Shown here: positions 42,331-50,530 of the stretch, piece by piece
Layout of the letters: every line of letters begins with the position of its first letter
Numbering within the stretch: position 1 is the first letter of the stretch
Assembly: GCF_000411135.1 (NCBI RefSeq)
Contig: NZ_KE150262.1
Coordinates: 238,419 to 302,418, forward strand
DNA: 64,000 nt
DNA from: Actinotignum schaalii FB123-CNA-2
GTDB taxonomy: Bacteria; Actinomycetota; Actinomycetes; Actinomycetales; Actinomycetaceae
Direction of reading: 5' to 3'
Notes under the pieces: generated by a model
Told to the model about the DNA's origin: nothing
Database searches by the model: none
The model's input: only the letters and a program-made list of their open reading frames with translations
Position numbers and translations under genes: made by a program

Positions 42331-43211
42331 CGCACTCCTCCCGGGGTGAAGCTGATATTGACGAGGTAGTAACGCGCCACGATGAGGGCCGCGATCACCG
42401 CGAGCCACAGCGCATCCACCCAGGAGAACCGCAGGCGATGCAGCGAGGTGGGGCGGGTGCGCGAACCGAGGCCGCGCAGGGTTCCCGCGGCCGTCATATC
42501 ATCGGCAATGCGGGCGCAGGAGGAAAGCAGCGGCACCAGGATAAATTCCAGGTAGCGCAGCGGATGGAACACTGCGCTCCAGCCCATGGCCAAGCCGCGC
42601 AGCGCCATCGCCTCCCGCACCGCCCGGTATTCGGACACCACGATGGGGAGGAAACGCAGCAGCACCGTGACCGGGGCGGTGACCGCCACCGGGATATGGA
42701 GAGCGCGCAGTGCGGCCACCAGCTCGCCGGGCACCAGAACCGTGAGGGCATATCCGGCCAGTGCGGCCGCCGCGCATAACTTGAACATCCAGAACCCGAA
42801 GGCCACGAAAAAAGCACCCAAGGCAGAGGCCCCGGTGAGGCTCGGGAGGAAAATAAGGAACATCCAGAAGGATTCCACAAGGATCACGCCGAGGGCCAGT
42901 TTCACCCGCCCGTTACTCACGAGCGCGAGCGCGGCCACCAACACCACGATCACCGCGAGCAGGAAACTGCCGCGCGTCATGACCAGCGCATTACCCACCA
43001 GCACGAGGAGGAGAACAGTGCGCGGGTCCGGGCGCCAGCGCCGGCGCTCATCCAAGCTGAGAATCGCGCCGGCATCAAGAACCGCGGGCACGCCGCTGCC
43101 GGGCATAGCGGACGCGCCGCTGCCGGGCTGAGCTGGTACACCGGTAGGGGAAGCGAGCGGGCCGCGAGCACGCGGGCCCGCGGCGTCGTCGTTAAAAACT
43201 GTGGAATCCAC
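42327..43211 (-). CDS. ECF transporter T component
   Basis: 294 residues. An N-terminal hydrophilic extension (about 1-55) contains STVFNDDAAGPRARGP, which encodes a dispersed word (43183-43192), and a short Pro/Gly/Ser repeat. Five to six transmembrane helices follow. The coupling helices carry the Ala-Arg motifs expected in EcfT: VSEYRAVREAMALRGLAMGW and SSCARIADDMTAAGTLRGLG. It couples the ATPase to the S component encoded upstream. Confidence 0.85.
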   Translation of the reverse strand: MDSTVFNDDAAGPRARGPLASPTGVPAQPGSGASAMPGSGVPAVLDAGAILSLDERRRWRPDPRTVLLLVLVGNALVMTRGSFLLAVIVVLVAALALVSNGRVKLALGVILVESFWMFLIFLPSLTGASALGAFFVAFGFWMFKLCAAAALAGYALTVLVPGELVAALRALHIPVAVTAPVTVLLRFLPIVVSEYRAVREAMALRGLAMGWSAVFHPLRYLEFILVPLLSSCARIADDMTAAGTLRGLGSRTRPTSLHRLRFSWVDALWLAVIAALIVARYYLVNISFTPGGVR

Positions 43212-43224
43212 CGGAACCTCGCAG

Positions 43225-43791
43225 CTAGCGCGCGATACCGGACGTGCGGAAATGGCGGCGCAGCACCGAGTCGCCGAAGAAACCGCCGATGATTCCGAGC
43301 ACGAAAACGGCCACGCCCCAGATGGCGATCATGGTCGGGGAGAGGAACCAGCGCAGGCCGTCGGCGTACTCGGTGCCCATGGAGCCGGCGATGTACTGGT
43401 AGTAACCTTCGGCGTCGGTGAGAACCGGGAACCACGGGGCGACGTACCACAGCGACATCAGCGCATAGCCGAGGATCTTGAGGTAACGCTTGCCGCGCGT
43501 GAAGAGGTAATCGCCCAGCAGCCCCAGGCCGAAGGTGAGCAGCACGGTCACCCACGGGTGGCCGGTGAGCACCATAAGTGCGCCCACGAGCAGCGCCATA
43601 AGCCCGAGGGTGCCAAATTTCGGGGCACGCGCTTTGAAGAGGAAAACGACGACGCCGTTGGCGATAATCCCCAGCGCGTAGCCCACGAACATCATCGCCG
43701 GGTTGATGACGCCCAGCATTCCGAAGCCGAAAAGAACAACGAAGTAGATGGCGGTAAAAACGCCAATATTTATAAAGTCTTTAGTTTTCAC
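43225..43791 (-). CDS. ECF transporter S component (MptD/Trep_Strep type)
   Basis: 188 residues from GTG 43791. Six hydrophobic helices starting KTKDFINIGVFTAIYFVVLFG, with FGMLGVINPAMMFVGYALG and a C-terminal IIGGFFGDSVLRRHFRTSG. This is the MptD-like S-component pattern, whose substrates are mostly unknown. It opens the three-gene ECF operon, and a DtxR-like iron box lies 48 bases upstream, so an iron-linked substrate (heme or a metallophore) is plausible but inferred. Confidence 0.75.
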   Translation of the reverse strand: MKTKDFINIGVFTAIYFVVLFGFGMLGVINPAMMFVGYALGIIANGVVVFLFKARAPKFGTLGLMALLVGALMVLTGHPWVTVLLTFGLGLLGDYLFTRGKRYLKILGYALMSLWYVAPWFPVLTDAEGYYQYIAGSMGTEYADGLRWFLSPTMIAIWGVAVFVLGIIGGFFGDSVLRRHFRTSGIAR

Positions 43792-43838
43792 GGTGAGTCA
43801 CTCCTGAACGAAGTAGTGAAGAACGGCGCGCCCTGAGA

Positions 43839-43857
43839 TTAGGGCACCCTAACTTGA
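43839..43857. promoter_or_regulatory. DtxR/IdeR-like iron box upstream of ECF operon
   Basis: TTAGGGCACCCTAACTTGA matches 14 of 19 positions of the DtxR consensus TWAGGTWAGSCTWACCTWA, counted by eye. It contains the near-palindrome TTAGGG-CA-CCCTAA. It lies just upstream of the S-component gene. Confidence 0.6.
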
Positions 43858-44053
43858 ACTTTCGGGGATTAACTGTAGCGCTATCTAAGCCTTGGTCAAT
43901 AGGACGGTTTGGAATGCGGGCGCCGCGATGCGCGCCACAGCACCCGTGATGGGCCAACGCGGCACCGAACGGAAGAGTATTCTGAGGAATGTATAGTTTT
44001 TATTAAGAACGCGAATGACGGCGTTTTTATGACCACTCCAAAGGAGGCAAGTC

Positions 44054-46735
44054 GTGGTCAGAAAACTCTCCGGTGCACTGAGCGCCCTTATTATCGGCCT
44101 ATTAGCGGTGATTGCGCCGCTCCCAGCCGCGCTCGGGGAGCCCGGTTCGGCCGCTCCATCCACGTGGGACGAACTGGTCACCACCGCGTCCCAATCGGGT
44201 GACATAAGCGCGACTCTTTCCACTAAGTTGACTCTCAGCGCGGACGCGCCGGTGCTACGAGTTACGGCCGGAACCCAGCTCACCCTCACCGGCAGCGGTG
44301 AAGTCACCGGTGCGGACCTACCGGCCGTGCAGGTGGAGAAGGGTGGTTCTCTGACCCTGGCCGGCCCGTCATTCACCCGCACGCAATTCGTGGTGGAGGG
44401 CACGCTCACGGTGAGTGCTGGCTCGATCCACGATACGGCACTGACCGGTCCGGTTATTTTCGTCAAGGGCGGGGAACTGAATATTAGTGGTACCGCTGAT
44501 TTCTCGCGTAATTCCAGTGCGCCGCAGGGTGGCACGCTCGGGCCGAGCGGCGTCACCGCCAGAAAATATGCACCGATTACCGCTTACGGTGGAACTATCA
44601 CCGTGAGTGGCGGCACCATCACCGAAAATTCCGGCTTGCAACTCGGCGGCGCTATCGGGGTATGGGGCAGTGCGGAGCAGCCCGCAAAGCTCGTGATCAG
44701 CGGGGGCACCCTCAGCAAAAATACGGTGAGCCACCCGAAGTTCCGCGGTTATGGCGGGGCGGTGTACACCGAAGGTGCGACGGTGGAACTGAGTGGCGGC
44801 ACCCTGAGCGAAAACGCCACTGAAGTCGGCGGCGCCATGGCTCTGATGCAATCCCCCTTCACCATGAGCGGAGGCGAAGTACGCGGGAATTCCAACGGTG
44901 AATTTGCAGGCTTCGGCGGCGGTATTCTTATCGACGGCGGCACGGCAACATTCACGGGCGGTACTATCTCGGGTAACACTGCCAACGGTTTCGGTGGCGG
45001 ACTCAATATCCAAAACTCCACCGTATCGATCTCCGGGCTGACCGTTACCGAGAACACCGCACTGAAATCCGGCGGCGGCATTTCCTTCGGAGGTACTACC
45101 CACGCCGTCATCAACGCGGCAATTATGCGCGGAAATACCGCCACGGGATTCTGGGGCGGCGGTGCCATTTACAATGACACCAAGGCACAGCTCACGATGT
45201 ACAACACCGTTATTCGCAATAACCAGATCAAGGATATGCTCTTGGTTGGAGCCGGAAACCGCCCGCCGAGCGCCCAGGGTGGCGGGTTGTGGAACTGTCC
45301 CACCGGCACAACCACGATGAATATCACGCGGGGCGTTGCTATTTTCGACAACTCCGCGCCCGATGCTGGAAAAGAGAAGCAGTACAGGGGCGCTGGCGAT
45401 GATTTCTTCAGTGTGGCCAAACACGAGTACAACAACCCAATTCCTACCGAAGGCCAGCCTGTTACTGTGACCGAGCGGATGCTGGGCGGTTCCCCGCGCG
45501 CCTGGTTCCAGGATGGTTCCGCCTACGGTATTCACACTAATTGGCCAACGGAGAAGCAGCTGCCGCGCTACCGGGAAGGCGGAGAAAACACCCCAATTCC
45601 CTTCGGCCAACCGATTACTGACAATAAAGCCTTTAAGTCGGTTCCCGGCACGGAAGCGAAAACCCTGGCAGGGGTACTGGCCAGCGTCATTATCGAAAAC
45701 AACAATGCCACCAATGTTGGTATTAGCGGCGGCGGAATCACCAATAACGGCAAGCTGATTTTCGGCGAGGATGACATCTGGACCCTGCGCGTCACGAAGG
45801 CGTGGGAGGGCGACGACTCCGCCACCCGCCCCGAGTCCATCACGTTGGATGTGCTGGTAGGCGGGCACAAACTCCAGGAAATCACCCTCACGGCCGCGCA
45901 GCAGTGGACGGCCGATATCCCCAACTTCCCGAACCCAACCACACTCATCGACGCGGCCACCGGGAAGCAACTCCCCATCGAATTCCGCGAACACGGCGCG
46001 GAAAATTCCCCGTACACGCTGCGCACCACCGCCACCACGGCGGACGACGGCGCGAAGCTCTACACGGTGGCGCTCACGAACACCATGTCCACCGAGGTTT
46101 CGGTGGCGAAGAAATGGAACGACGACGCCGCGCCTGCCGGCCTGCGCCCCGATAAGGTCACGGTGGAACTCCTGGATGCGGGCCAGCCGGTGGGTCAGAG
46201 CCTGGAGCTAAGCGCAGCGAGCGGATGGGCCGGAACCTTCACGGATCTCCCGGTGTACCGCGAGGGCCGCAAGGCGGTGTACTCGGTACGCGAAGTGCAG
46301 GTTCCTGGCTACACCACCGTGATTAGCGGGGATGCGGCTAGCGGGTACGTCATCACGAATACTCATACACCGCCACCGCCAACCACGGAGCCTCCGACGC
46401 CGCCATCCACTCCACCGACGACGGAACCTCCCACTCCACCAACCACGCCGCCCACTCCGAGCGTGCCGCCAACCACGGAGCCACCAGCTCCGCCCACAAC
46501 GCCCCCGGCTCCCCCGACCACTCCCCCGGTGCCGCCAACGACACCGCCGAGTGTTCCGCCCACGGTGCCGCCGAGCACGCCTCCGGTAACTCCGCCAGCC
46601 AGCACGCCGCCGGCCAATCCGCCGCGGATTGTGCGCACCGGTAGCGACGCTCGTTCCGGAGTTGCCCTCACGGCCACCGCGCTCGTAGCGGGCCTCGGAA
46701 TCCTGGCCTGGCGCCGCATCCGCACCACGCGCTAA
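44054..46735 (+). CDS. Surface protein with beta-helix and CnaB domains
   Basis: 893 residues from GTG 44054, with AAAGGAGG upstream. Signal peptide ends near LPAALGEP (about 32). Residues 50-480 form a right-handed parallel beta-helix with repeats such as SGGTITENSGLQLGGAI and GNTANGFGGGLNIQNSTVSI. Two CnaB domains follow (about 580-680, VTKAWEGDDSATRPESITLD; about 683-770, AKKWNDDAAPAGLRPDKVTVEL). Next is a Pro/Thr-rich wall spacer (PPTTEPP repeats), then VRTGS, one membrane helix and RRIRTTR. The expected LPXTG is degenerate (IVRTG). Words at 46044-46053 and 46119-46128. Confidence 0.8.
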   Translation: MVRKLSGALSALIIGLLAVIAPLPAALGEPGSAAPSTWDELVTTASQSGDISATLSTKLTLSADAPVLRVTAGTQLTLTGSGEVTGADLPAVQVEKGGSLTLAGPSFTRTQFVVEGTLTVSAGSIHDTALTGPVIFVKGGELNISGTADFSRNSSAPQGGTLGPSGVTARKYAPITAYGGTITVSGGTITENSGLQLGGAIGVWGSAEQPAKLVISGGTLSKNTVSHPKFRGYGGAVYTEGATVELSGGTLSENATEVGGAMALMQSPFTMSGGEVRGNSNGEFAGFGGGILIDGGTATFTGGTISGNTANGFGGGLNIQNSTVSISGLTVTENTALKSGGGISFGGTTHAVINAAIMRGNTATGFWGGGAIYNDTKAQLTMYNTVIRNNQIKDMLLVGAGNRPPSAQGGGLWNCPTGTTTMNITRGVAIFDNSAPDAGKEKQYRGAGDDFFSVAKHEYNNPIPTEGQPVTVTERMLGGSPRAWFQDGSAYGIHTNWPTEKQLPRYREGGENTPIPFGQPITDNKAFKSVPGTEAKTLAGVLASVIIENNNATNVGISGGGITNNGKLIFGEDDIWTLRVTKAWEGDDSATRPESITLDVLVGGHKLQEITLTAAQQWTADIPNFPNPTTLIDAATGKQLPIEFREHGAENSPYTLRTTATTADDGAKLYTVALTNTMSTEVSVAKKWNDDAAPAGLRPDKVTVELLDAGQPVGQSLELSAASGWAGTFTDLPVYREGRKAVYSVREVQVPGYTTVISGDAASGYVITNTHTPPPPTTEPPTPPSTPPTTEPPTPPTTPPTPSVPPTTEPPAPPTTPPAPPTTPPVPPTTPPSVPPTVPPSTPPVTPPASTPPANPPRIVRTGSDARSGVALTATALVAGLGILAWRRIRTTR

Positions 46736-46756
46736 CGGGCCCTGCGCCTCACCCTC

Positions 46757-46790
46757 GGGGGTGGTACATCGCACGCGATGTACCACCCCC
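46757..46790. terminator. Perfect 34-bp palindromic terminator
   Basis: GGGGGTGGTACATCG (46757-46771) pairs with CGATGTACCACCCCC (46776-46790) around CACG. Directly after it is CCGTCGTCGTACC, a one-mismatch copy of the dispersed word (46792-46801), then TTT. Confidence 0.85.
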
Positions 46791-46807
46791 GCCGTCGTCG
46801 TACCTTT

Positions 46808-46856
46808 AAATGGCGAGAATCCGAGTGAGAGTAAATGGCGAGAATCCGAGTGAGAG
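46808..46856 (+). repeat. Tandem duplication, 25-bp period, upstream of codB
   Basis: A 24-base sequence starting AAATGGCGAGAATCCGAG occurs at 46808-46831 and again, unchanged, at 46833-46856. It lies about 110 bases before the cytosine permease and could be an operator pair or a recent slippage product. Confidence 0.8.
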
Positions 46857-46963
46857 CCGTTTCACGCCGAAAAAATTTCCCTCCGGCCCGGGAGAGGAAT
46901 ATGCTATTGGCAATTTGAGCCAAAATCAGGACGGCTCAGGAAAATTCGGAGGCACGCTCGCTT

Positions 46964-48349
46964 ATGTCCGTGACGGAAACGACAACCACGACCGCCACCC
47001 ACCCGATTGATCACCCTATCGATGGGAATCTCACCGTTCCCGCCAGTTCCGGCGTTTCCGGTGTTCCTGATTCCGCAGGAGTTAACAACCGGCCGGACGA
47101 GGATTTCTCATTCGGAGTTGTTCCCACTTCAAGCCGACGTTCCTTTTGGGCCGTCGGCTTTGTTATGCTCGGCTTCACTTTCTTCTCCGCGTCCATGTCG
47201 GTCGGAGCGAAACTCGGCATCGGCCTAGACCTGGGCGGCTTCGTGGCCGCGGTTTCCATCGGCGGCGCGATCCTCGCCACCTTCACCGGGGCGCTGGCCT
47301 ACGTGGGCGCAAAAACCGGGATGGGTGTGGACGAACTGGCCCGCCACTCCTTCGGCCGCTTCGGTTCCTTCCTCCCCTCCTTCCTCATCGCCTTCACCCA
47401 GATGGGTTGGTTCGGTGTGGGCGTGGCCATGTTCGCCATCCCCACCGCGGAAATCCTCAATATTAGCCCCTGGCCGATTGTGCTCATCGCCGGCGGTCTC
47501 ATGACCGCCTCCGCCTACTACGGCATCAAGGCCATCGAGATCGTCTCCTTCATCTCCGTGCCGCTGATCGCCGGGCTGGGCACCTACTCAATGGTGACCG
47601 CCACGGTGGACGGCGGCGGCCTCACCCGCATCTTCGCAAACACCAGCGGCATGCCGGTCATGGTGGGAGTCGGCCTGGTGGTCGGTTCCTTCATCTCGGG
47701 CGGCTCTGCCACCCCGAACTTCACCCGCTTCGCCGGCTCCGCTAAATCCGCGGTTATCACCACGGTTATCGCCTTCCTGCTGGGCAATACCCTCATGTTC
47801 TCCTTCGGCGCGGTGGGCGGTGCCTTCACCGGCAAGGACGATATCTTCTATGTCATGATCGCCCAGGGGCTGGCCATCCCGGCTCTCATCGTGCTGGGCG
47901 CGAATATTTGGACCACGAATAACAACGCTCTCTACACCACCGGCCTGGGCTTCGCGAATATGACGAAGCGCCCCAAGAAGCCGCTGGTCATTATCGCCGG
48001 AATCCTCGGCACCCTGTGCGCGCTGTGGCTCTACGACAACTTCGTGGGCTGGCTGAGCTTCCTCAACGCCACCCTGCCCCCGATCGGCACCGTGCTGGTG
48101 GCCGACTACTTCGCCAACCGCCGCGCCTACCACGCCATTGTGGAGGCCGTGGAAACCGGGCGGATCTCCGCGGCGGACACCTCGAATACCTCAGCGACCC
48201 GCGCGGTAGCCTGGCCCGCGGTTATCGCGGTGGCTGCCGGGGCCCTGGTGGGCTGGACCATCCCGGTGGGGATTGCCTCGCTCAACGCTATCGTTGCCGC
48301 GCTGGCCGTGTATTTCGCTGGCCGCGGCGTCGTCGCAACAATGAAGTAA
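46964..48349 (+). CDS. codB: Cytosine permease (NCS1 family)
   Basis: 461 residues, about twelve transmembrane helices. Landmarks of NCS1 purine-cytosine transporters are GIGLDLGGFVAAVSIGGAI, ALAYVGAKTGMGVDELARHSFG and GGSATPNFTRFAGSAK. It imports cytosine with a proton or sodium ion. The N-terminal 50 residues are hydrophilic (TETTTTTATHPIDHP). The 3' end carries the word GCGGCGTCGT (48324-48333), encoding the final GRGVVATMK. It is followed 96 bases later by codA; the two form the cytosine utilisation operon. Confidence 0.9.
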   Translation: MSVTETTTTTATHPIDHPIDGNLTVPASSGVSGVPDSAGVNNRPDEDFSFGVVPTSSRRSFWAVGFVMLGFTFFSASMSVGAKLGIGLDLGGFVAAVSIGGAILATFTGALAYVGAKTGMGVDELARHSFGRFGSFLPSFLIAFTQMGWFGVGVAMFAIPTAEILNISPWPIVLIAGGLMTASAYYGIKAIEIVSFISVPLIAGLGTYSMVTATVDGGGLTRIFANTSGMPVMVGVGLVVGSFISGGSATPNFTRFAGSAKSAVITTVIAFLLGNTLMFSFGAVGGAFTGKDDIFYVMIAQGLAIPALIVLGANIWTTNNNALYTTGLGFANMTKRPKKPLVIIAGILGTLCALWLYDNFVGWLSFLNATLPPIGTVLVADYFANRRAYHAIVEAVETGRISAADTSNTSATRAVAWPAVIAVAAGALVGWTIPVGIASLNAIVAALAVYFAGRGVVATMK

Positions 48350-48445
48350 CCATCCGCGCGCGGCACTGCGCTGCACCACGCTGCAACGCAGTCGCCTTTA
48401 CCGCGCCGCACGCACAACACCCGCACGAACTCGAAAGGAGCACCC

Positions 48446-49726
48446 GTGAGCACCCAGATTTTCCGGAATCTGCGCATCGAAAACGCTGACCATCTCTCCG
48501 ATATCACCGTGACCGACGGCGTCATCACCGCGATCACGCCCGCGGCTTCGGCCCCCGCCCCCGTTTCCGGTACGACGGCGCAGCCGGGCCACGCGCCAGC
48601 CGCAACCGTCCGTGACTTCGGCGGGCGCCTGGCCCTGCCTCCCATCGTGGAATCACACGTCCACCTGGACACCACGATGACCGAAGGGGATCCGCACCCC
48701 AACGAATCGGGCACCCTCTTCGAGGGCATCGAGATATGGTCCCAGCGCAAGGCGAAGCTCACGGTGGAGGACGTCAAGGAGCGCGCCATGCGGGCGATCC
48801 GCCAGCAGGTGCGTTTCGGAATCCAGTACATCCGCTCTCACGTGGATATCAACGACCCGAATCTCACCGCGCTGCGCGCCCTGCTCGAACTGCGCGAGGA
48901 ATTGCGCGACCACGTCACCCTGCAGCTGGTGGCGTTCCCGCAGGAGGGCATCGAATCCTATCCGCACGGGCGTGAGCTGCTGCGCACCGCCGCCGAGCTG
49001 GGCGTGGACGCCATCGGAGCCATCCCGCATTACGAATTCACCCGCGAATACTCGGTGAGCTCGCTGAATTACGCGGTGGGACTCGCGCAGGAATTCAACC
49101 TCCTCATGGACGTGCACTGTGATGAGATCGACGACGGCGCTTCGCGCGGCCTGGAAACCCTGGCGACTCGGGCCTATGAGGCGGGTATCGGGGAGAAAGT
49201 GACGGCCTCGCATACCACGGCGATGCATTCGTATAACAATGCCTATTTCATTCGGCTGCTGCGACTGCTCAAGATGAGCGGAATCAATTTCGTCTCCAAT
49301 CCGATGGTCAATACCCACCTGCAAGGGCGCACGGATACGTACCCGAAGCGCCGCGGGGTGACCCGGGTCAAGGAGCTGACGGAAGCCGGAATCAACGTGT
49401 CCTTCGGGCAGGACGATATCGTCGATCCGTGGAATCCGCTGGGCACGGGCTCGCTGCGCGACGTGACCCTCATCGGGCTGTACGTGACCCAGATGATGGG
49501 GGCCTCACAGATCGACAATTCGTATCACTTCATCACCCATAACGGCGCGCGCACCCTCCACCTGCCCGATTACGGCATCAAGGTGGGTAATCCCGCGAAC
49601 TTCATCGTGCTGGGGGCGCAGTCCTGGCGCGAGGCCCTGGCTTTCCACGCCCCGGTGCTGGCGTCCTACCGGCGCGGCGAGCTGCTTTTCGAGTCCACTG
49701 AGCCGGAGCGCGCCTGGCATTTCTAA
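48446..49726 (+). CDS. codA: Cytosine deaminase
   Basis: 426 residues of the amidohydrolase superfamily. ESHVHLDTTMTEG supplies the first metal histidines. DVHCDEIDDGASR holds the third His and catalytic Glu region. ASHTTAMHSYNNAY and GQDDIVDPWNPLGTGSLRD (metal Asp) complete the active site. It deaminates cytosine to uracil in the cytoplasm. AAAGGAG precedes GTG 48446. Words at 48572-48581 (in the variable loop SGTTAQPG) and 49131-49140. Confidence 0.92.
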   Translation: MSTQIFRNLRIENADHLSDITVTDGVITAITPAASAPAPVSGTTAQPGHAPAATVRDFGGRLALPPIVESHVHLDTTMTEGDPHPNESGTLFEGIEIWSQRKAKLTVEDVKERAMRAIRQQVRFGIQYIRSHVDINDPNLTALRALLELREELRDHVTLQLVAFPQEGIESYPHGRELLRTAAELGVDAIGAIPHYEFTREYSVSSLNYAVGLAQEFNLLMDVHCDEIDDGASRGLETLATRAYEAGIGEKVTASHTTAMHSYNNAYFIRLLRLLKMSGINFVSNPMVNTHLQGRTDTYPKRRGVTRVKELTEAGINVSFGQDDIVDPWNPLGTGSLRDVTLIGLYVTQMMGASQIDNSYHFITHNGARTLHLPDYGIKVGNPANFIVLGAQSWREALAFHAPVLASYRRGELLFESTEPERAWHF

Positions 49727-50207
49727 GCGGTTAGTTGTGCGCCGCGCGCTGTGCGCGGCGCGGGGCGGGCGCGGCTGCGGCGCGGGCACGGCGCGAACCG
49801 GACCACCCGGCACGCGGCGCTGAGCAGGCATTGGACCTGGCCTGAGCCGCCGCGCGCTTTTCTCCCGGACCCTCGGCCGAGTGACAGGCCGGGGGTTCGG
49901 TGAATTTAAGCCGGTGGGCGGGCCTGCCAATGACAGCCACCGACCACCCGCGATCACGCCGGCTTACAAAGTGGTACTGGAGCTACAGCCAACACCTGAT
50001 TTTCTGTCGTGCAGTACCACTCTGTGAGGCCCGCTGTTCTCCAGTACCACTTTGTCTCTGCACCGCGGGCCTGGCTGCCAGCCACCACCCGGAGCTGATC
50101 TGACATCTGGCGGCCCAGGCCCGTCCAGCCCAGGCCCGTCCAGCCCGCCCCCCCCCGAAAACAAAGTGCGCGGGAGAGCACCGTTTCGGAGCGATTTCAT
50201 GTCTCTT
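49727..50207. repeat. Non-coding repeat-rich interval: CAGTACCAC repeats
   Basis: No convincing gene lies between 49727 and 50530. ACAAAGTGGTACTGGAG (49966-49982) and CTCCAGTACCACTTTGT (50039-50055) are a perfect 17-bp inverted repeat. A third copy, CAGTACCACTCTGT (50012-50025), is in the same direction as the second at an exact 30-base offset. GCCCAGGCCCGTCCA is tandemly duplicated (50113-50127, 50128-50142). Confidence 0.75.
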
Positions 50208-50360
50208 ACGCGCACTTGACAGGAGTCAATGTCCAGGATGCGCACTTTGAGGGGGAGAGACCAGGCGGACTCACAGAATGTACATGGGTGACAGTTTTTC
50301 CGCGATTTAATGTCCGTGGCGTACACTCTGTGCCCTTAACAGTCCGAAATGCGCGTTTTG
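50208..50360. repeat. Degenerate 30-bp-period repeats
   Basis: GCGCACTTG (50210-50218) and GCGCACTTTG (50240-50249) are 30 bp apart; GTACACTCTG (50321-50330) and GCGCGTTTTG (50351-50360) are also 30 bp apart. The last three are each preceded ten bases earlier by (A)TGTCC or AGTCC. ACAAAGTGCGC (50161-50171) is an inverted copy. No open reading frame here has protein-like composition. Confidence 0.6.
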
Positions 50361-50407
50361 TAGCCTTGAAGCTTGAAACTGACCCATTCCACCAATCTCG
50401 CGCCGAC

Positions 50408-50493
50408 GGGAGGCGGGGGTGTTTTTCCGAGATGTACTTCGCATGTACGACATCTGCACTACAGCTCGGAAAACACCTACCACCCTGCCTCCC
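50408..50493. repeat. Long imperfect palindrome, copy A
   Basis: GGGAGG (50408) and CCTCCC (50493) close an arm that includes GTGTTTTTCCGAG (50419-50431) pairing with CTCGGAAAACAC (50465-50476). The centre contains TGTACTTCGCATGTACGACA. The same outline recurs at 63057-63137 with the inner 48 bases equal in length and largely conserved. It lies just before the tetR operator. Confidence 0.7.
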
Positions 50494-50499
50494 CTTGCG

Positions 50500-50529
50500 C
50501 CACCTATTTTACATGTGTAAATTAGGTGG
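50500..50529. promoter_or_regulatory. Palindromic operator at tetR start
   Basis: CCACCTA (50500-50506) and TAGGTGG (50523-50529) are perfect outer arms around the near-palindrome TTTACATGTGTAAA. It ends one base before ATG 50531. Autoregulation by the TetR-type protein is likely; the position suggests a short leader or leaderless mRNA. Confidence 0.7.
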
Positions 50530-50530
50530 C

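Noticed and set aside
44369-45994. 541-codon minus-strand open frame inside the CnaB/beta-helix gene
   Set aside because: Shadow frame; the plus-strand product has signal peptide, domains and wall spacer.
46860-46963. Purine or other riboswitch before codB
   Set aside because: No conserved purine-riboswitch core is visible; only a short TGAGCC/GGCTCA inverted repeat.
50208-50360. CRISPR-like array with 30-bp period
   Set aside because: Only two adjacent units in each pair, cores are degenerate, and no cas genes are nearby.
50216-50530. N-terminal extension of the TetR gene
   Set aside because: The frame is open, but it crosses repeats, a large palindrome and the operator; ATG 50531 fits the family length.
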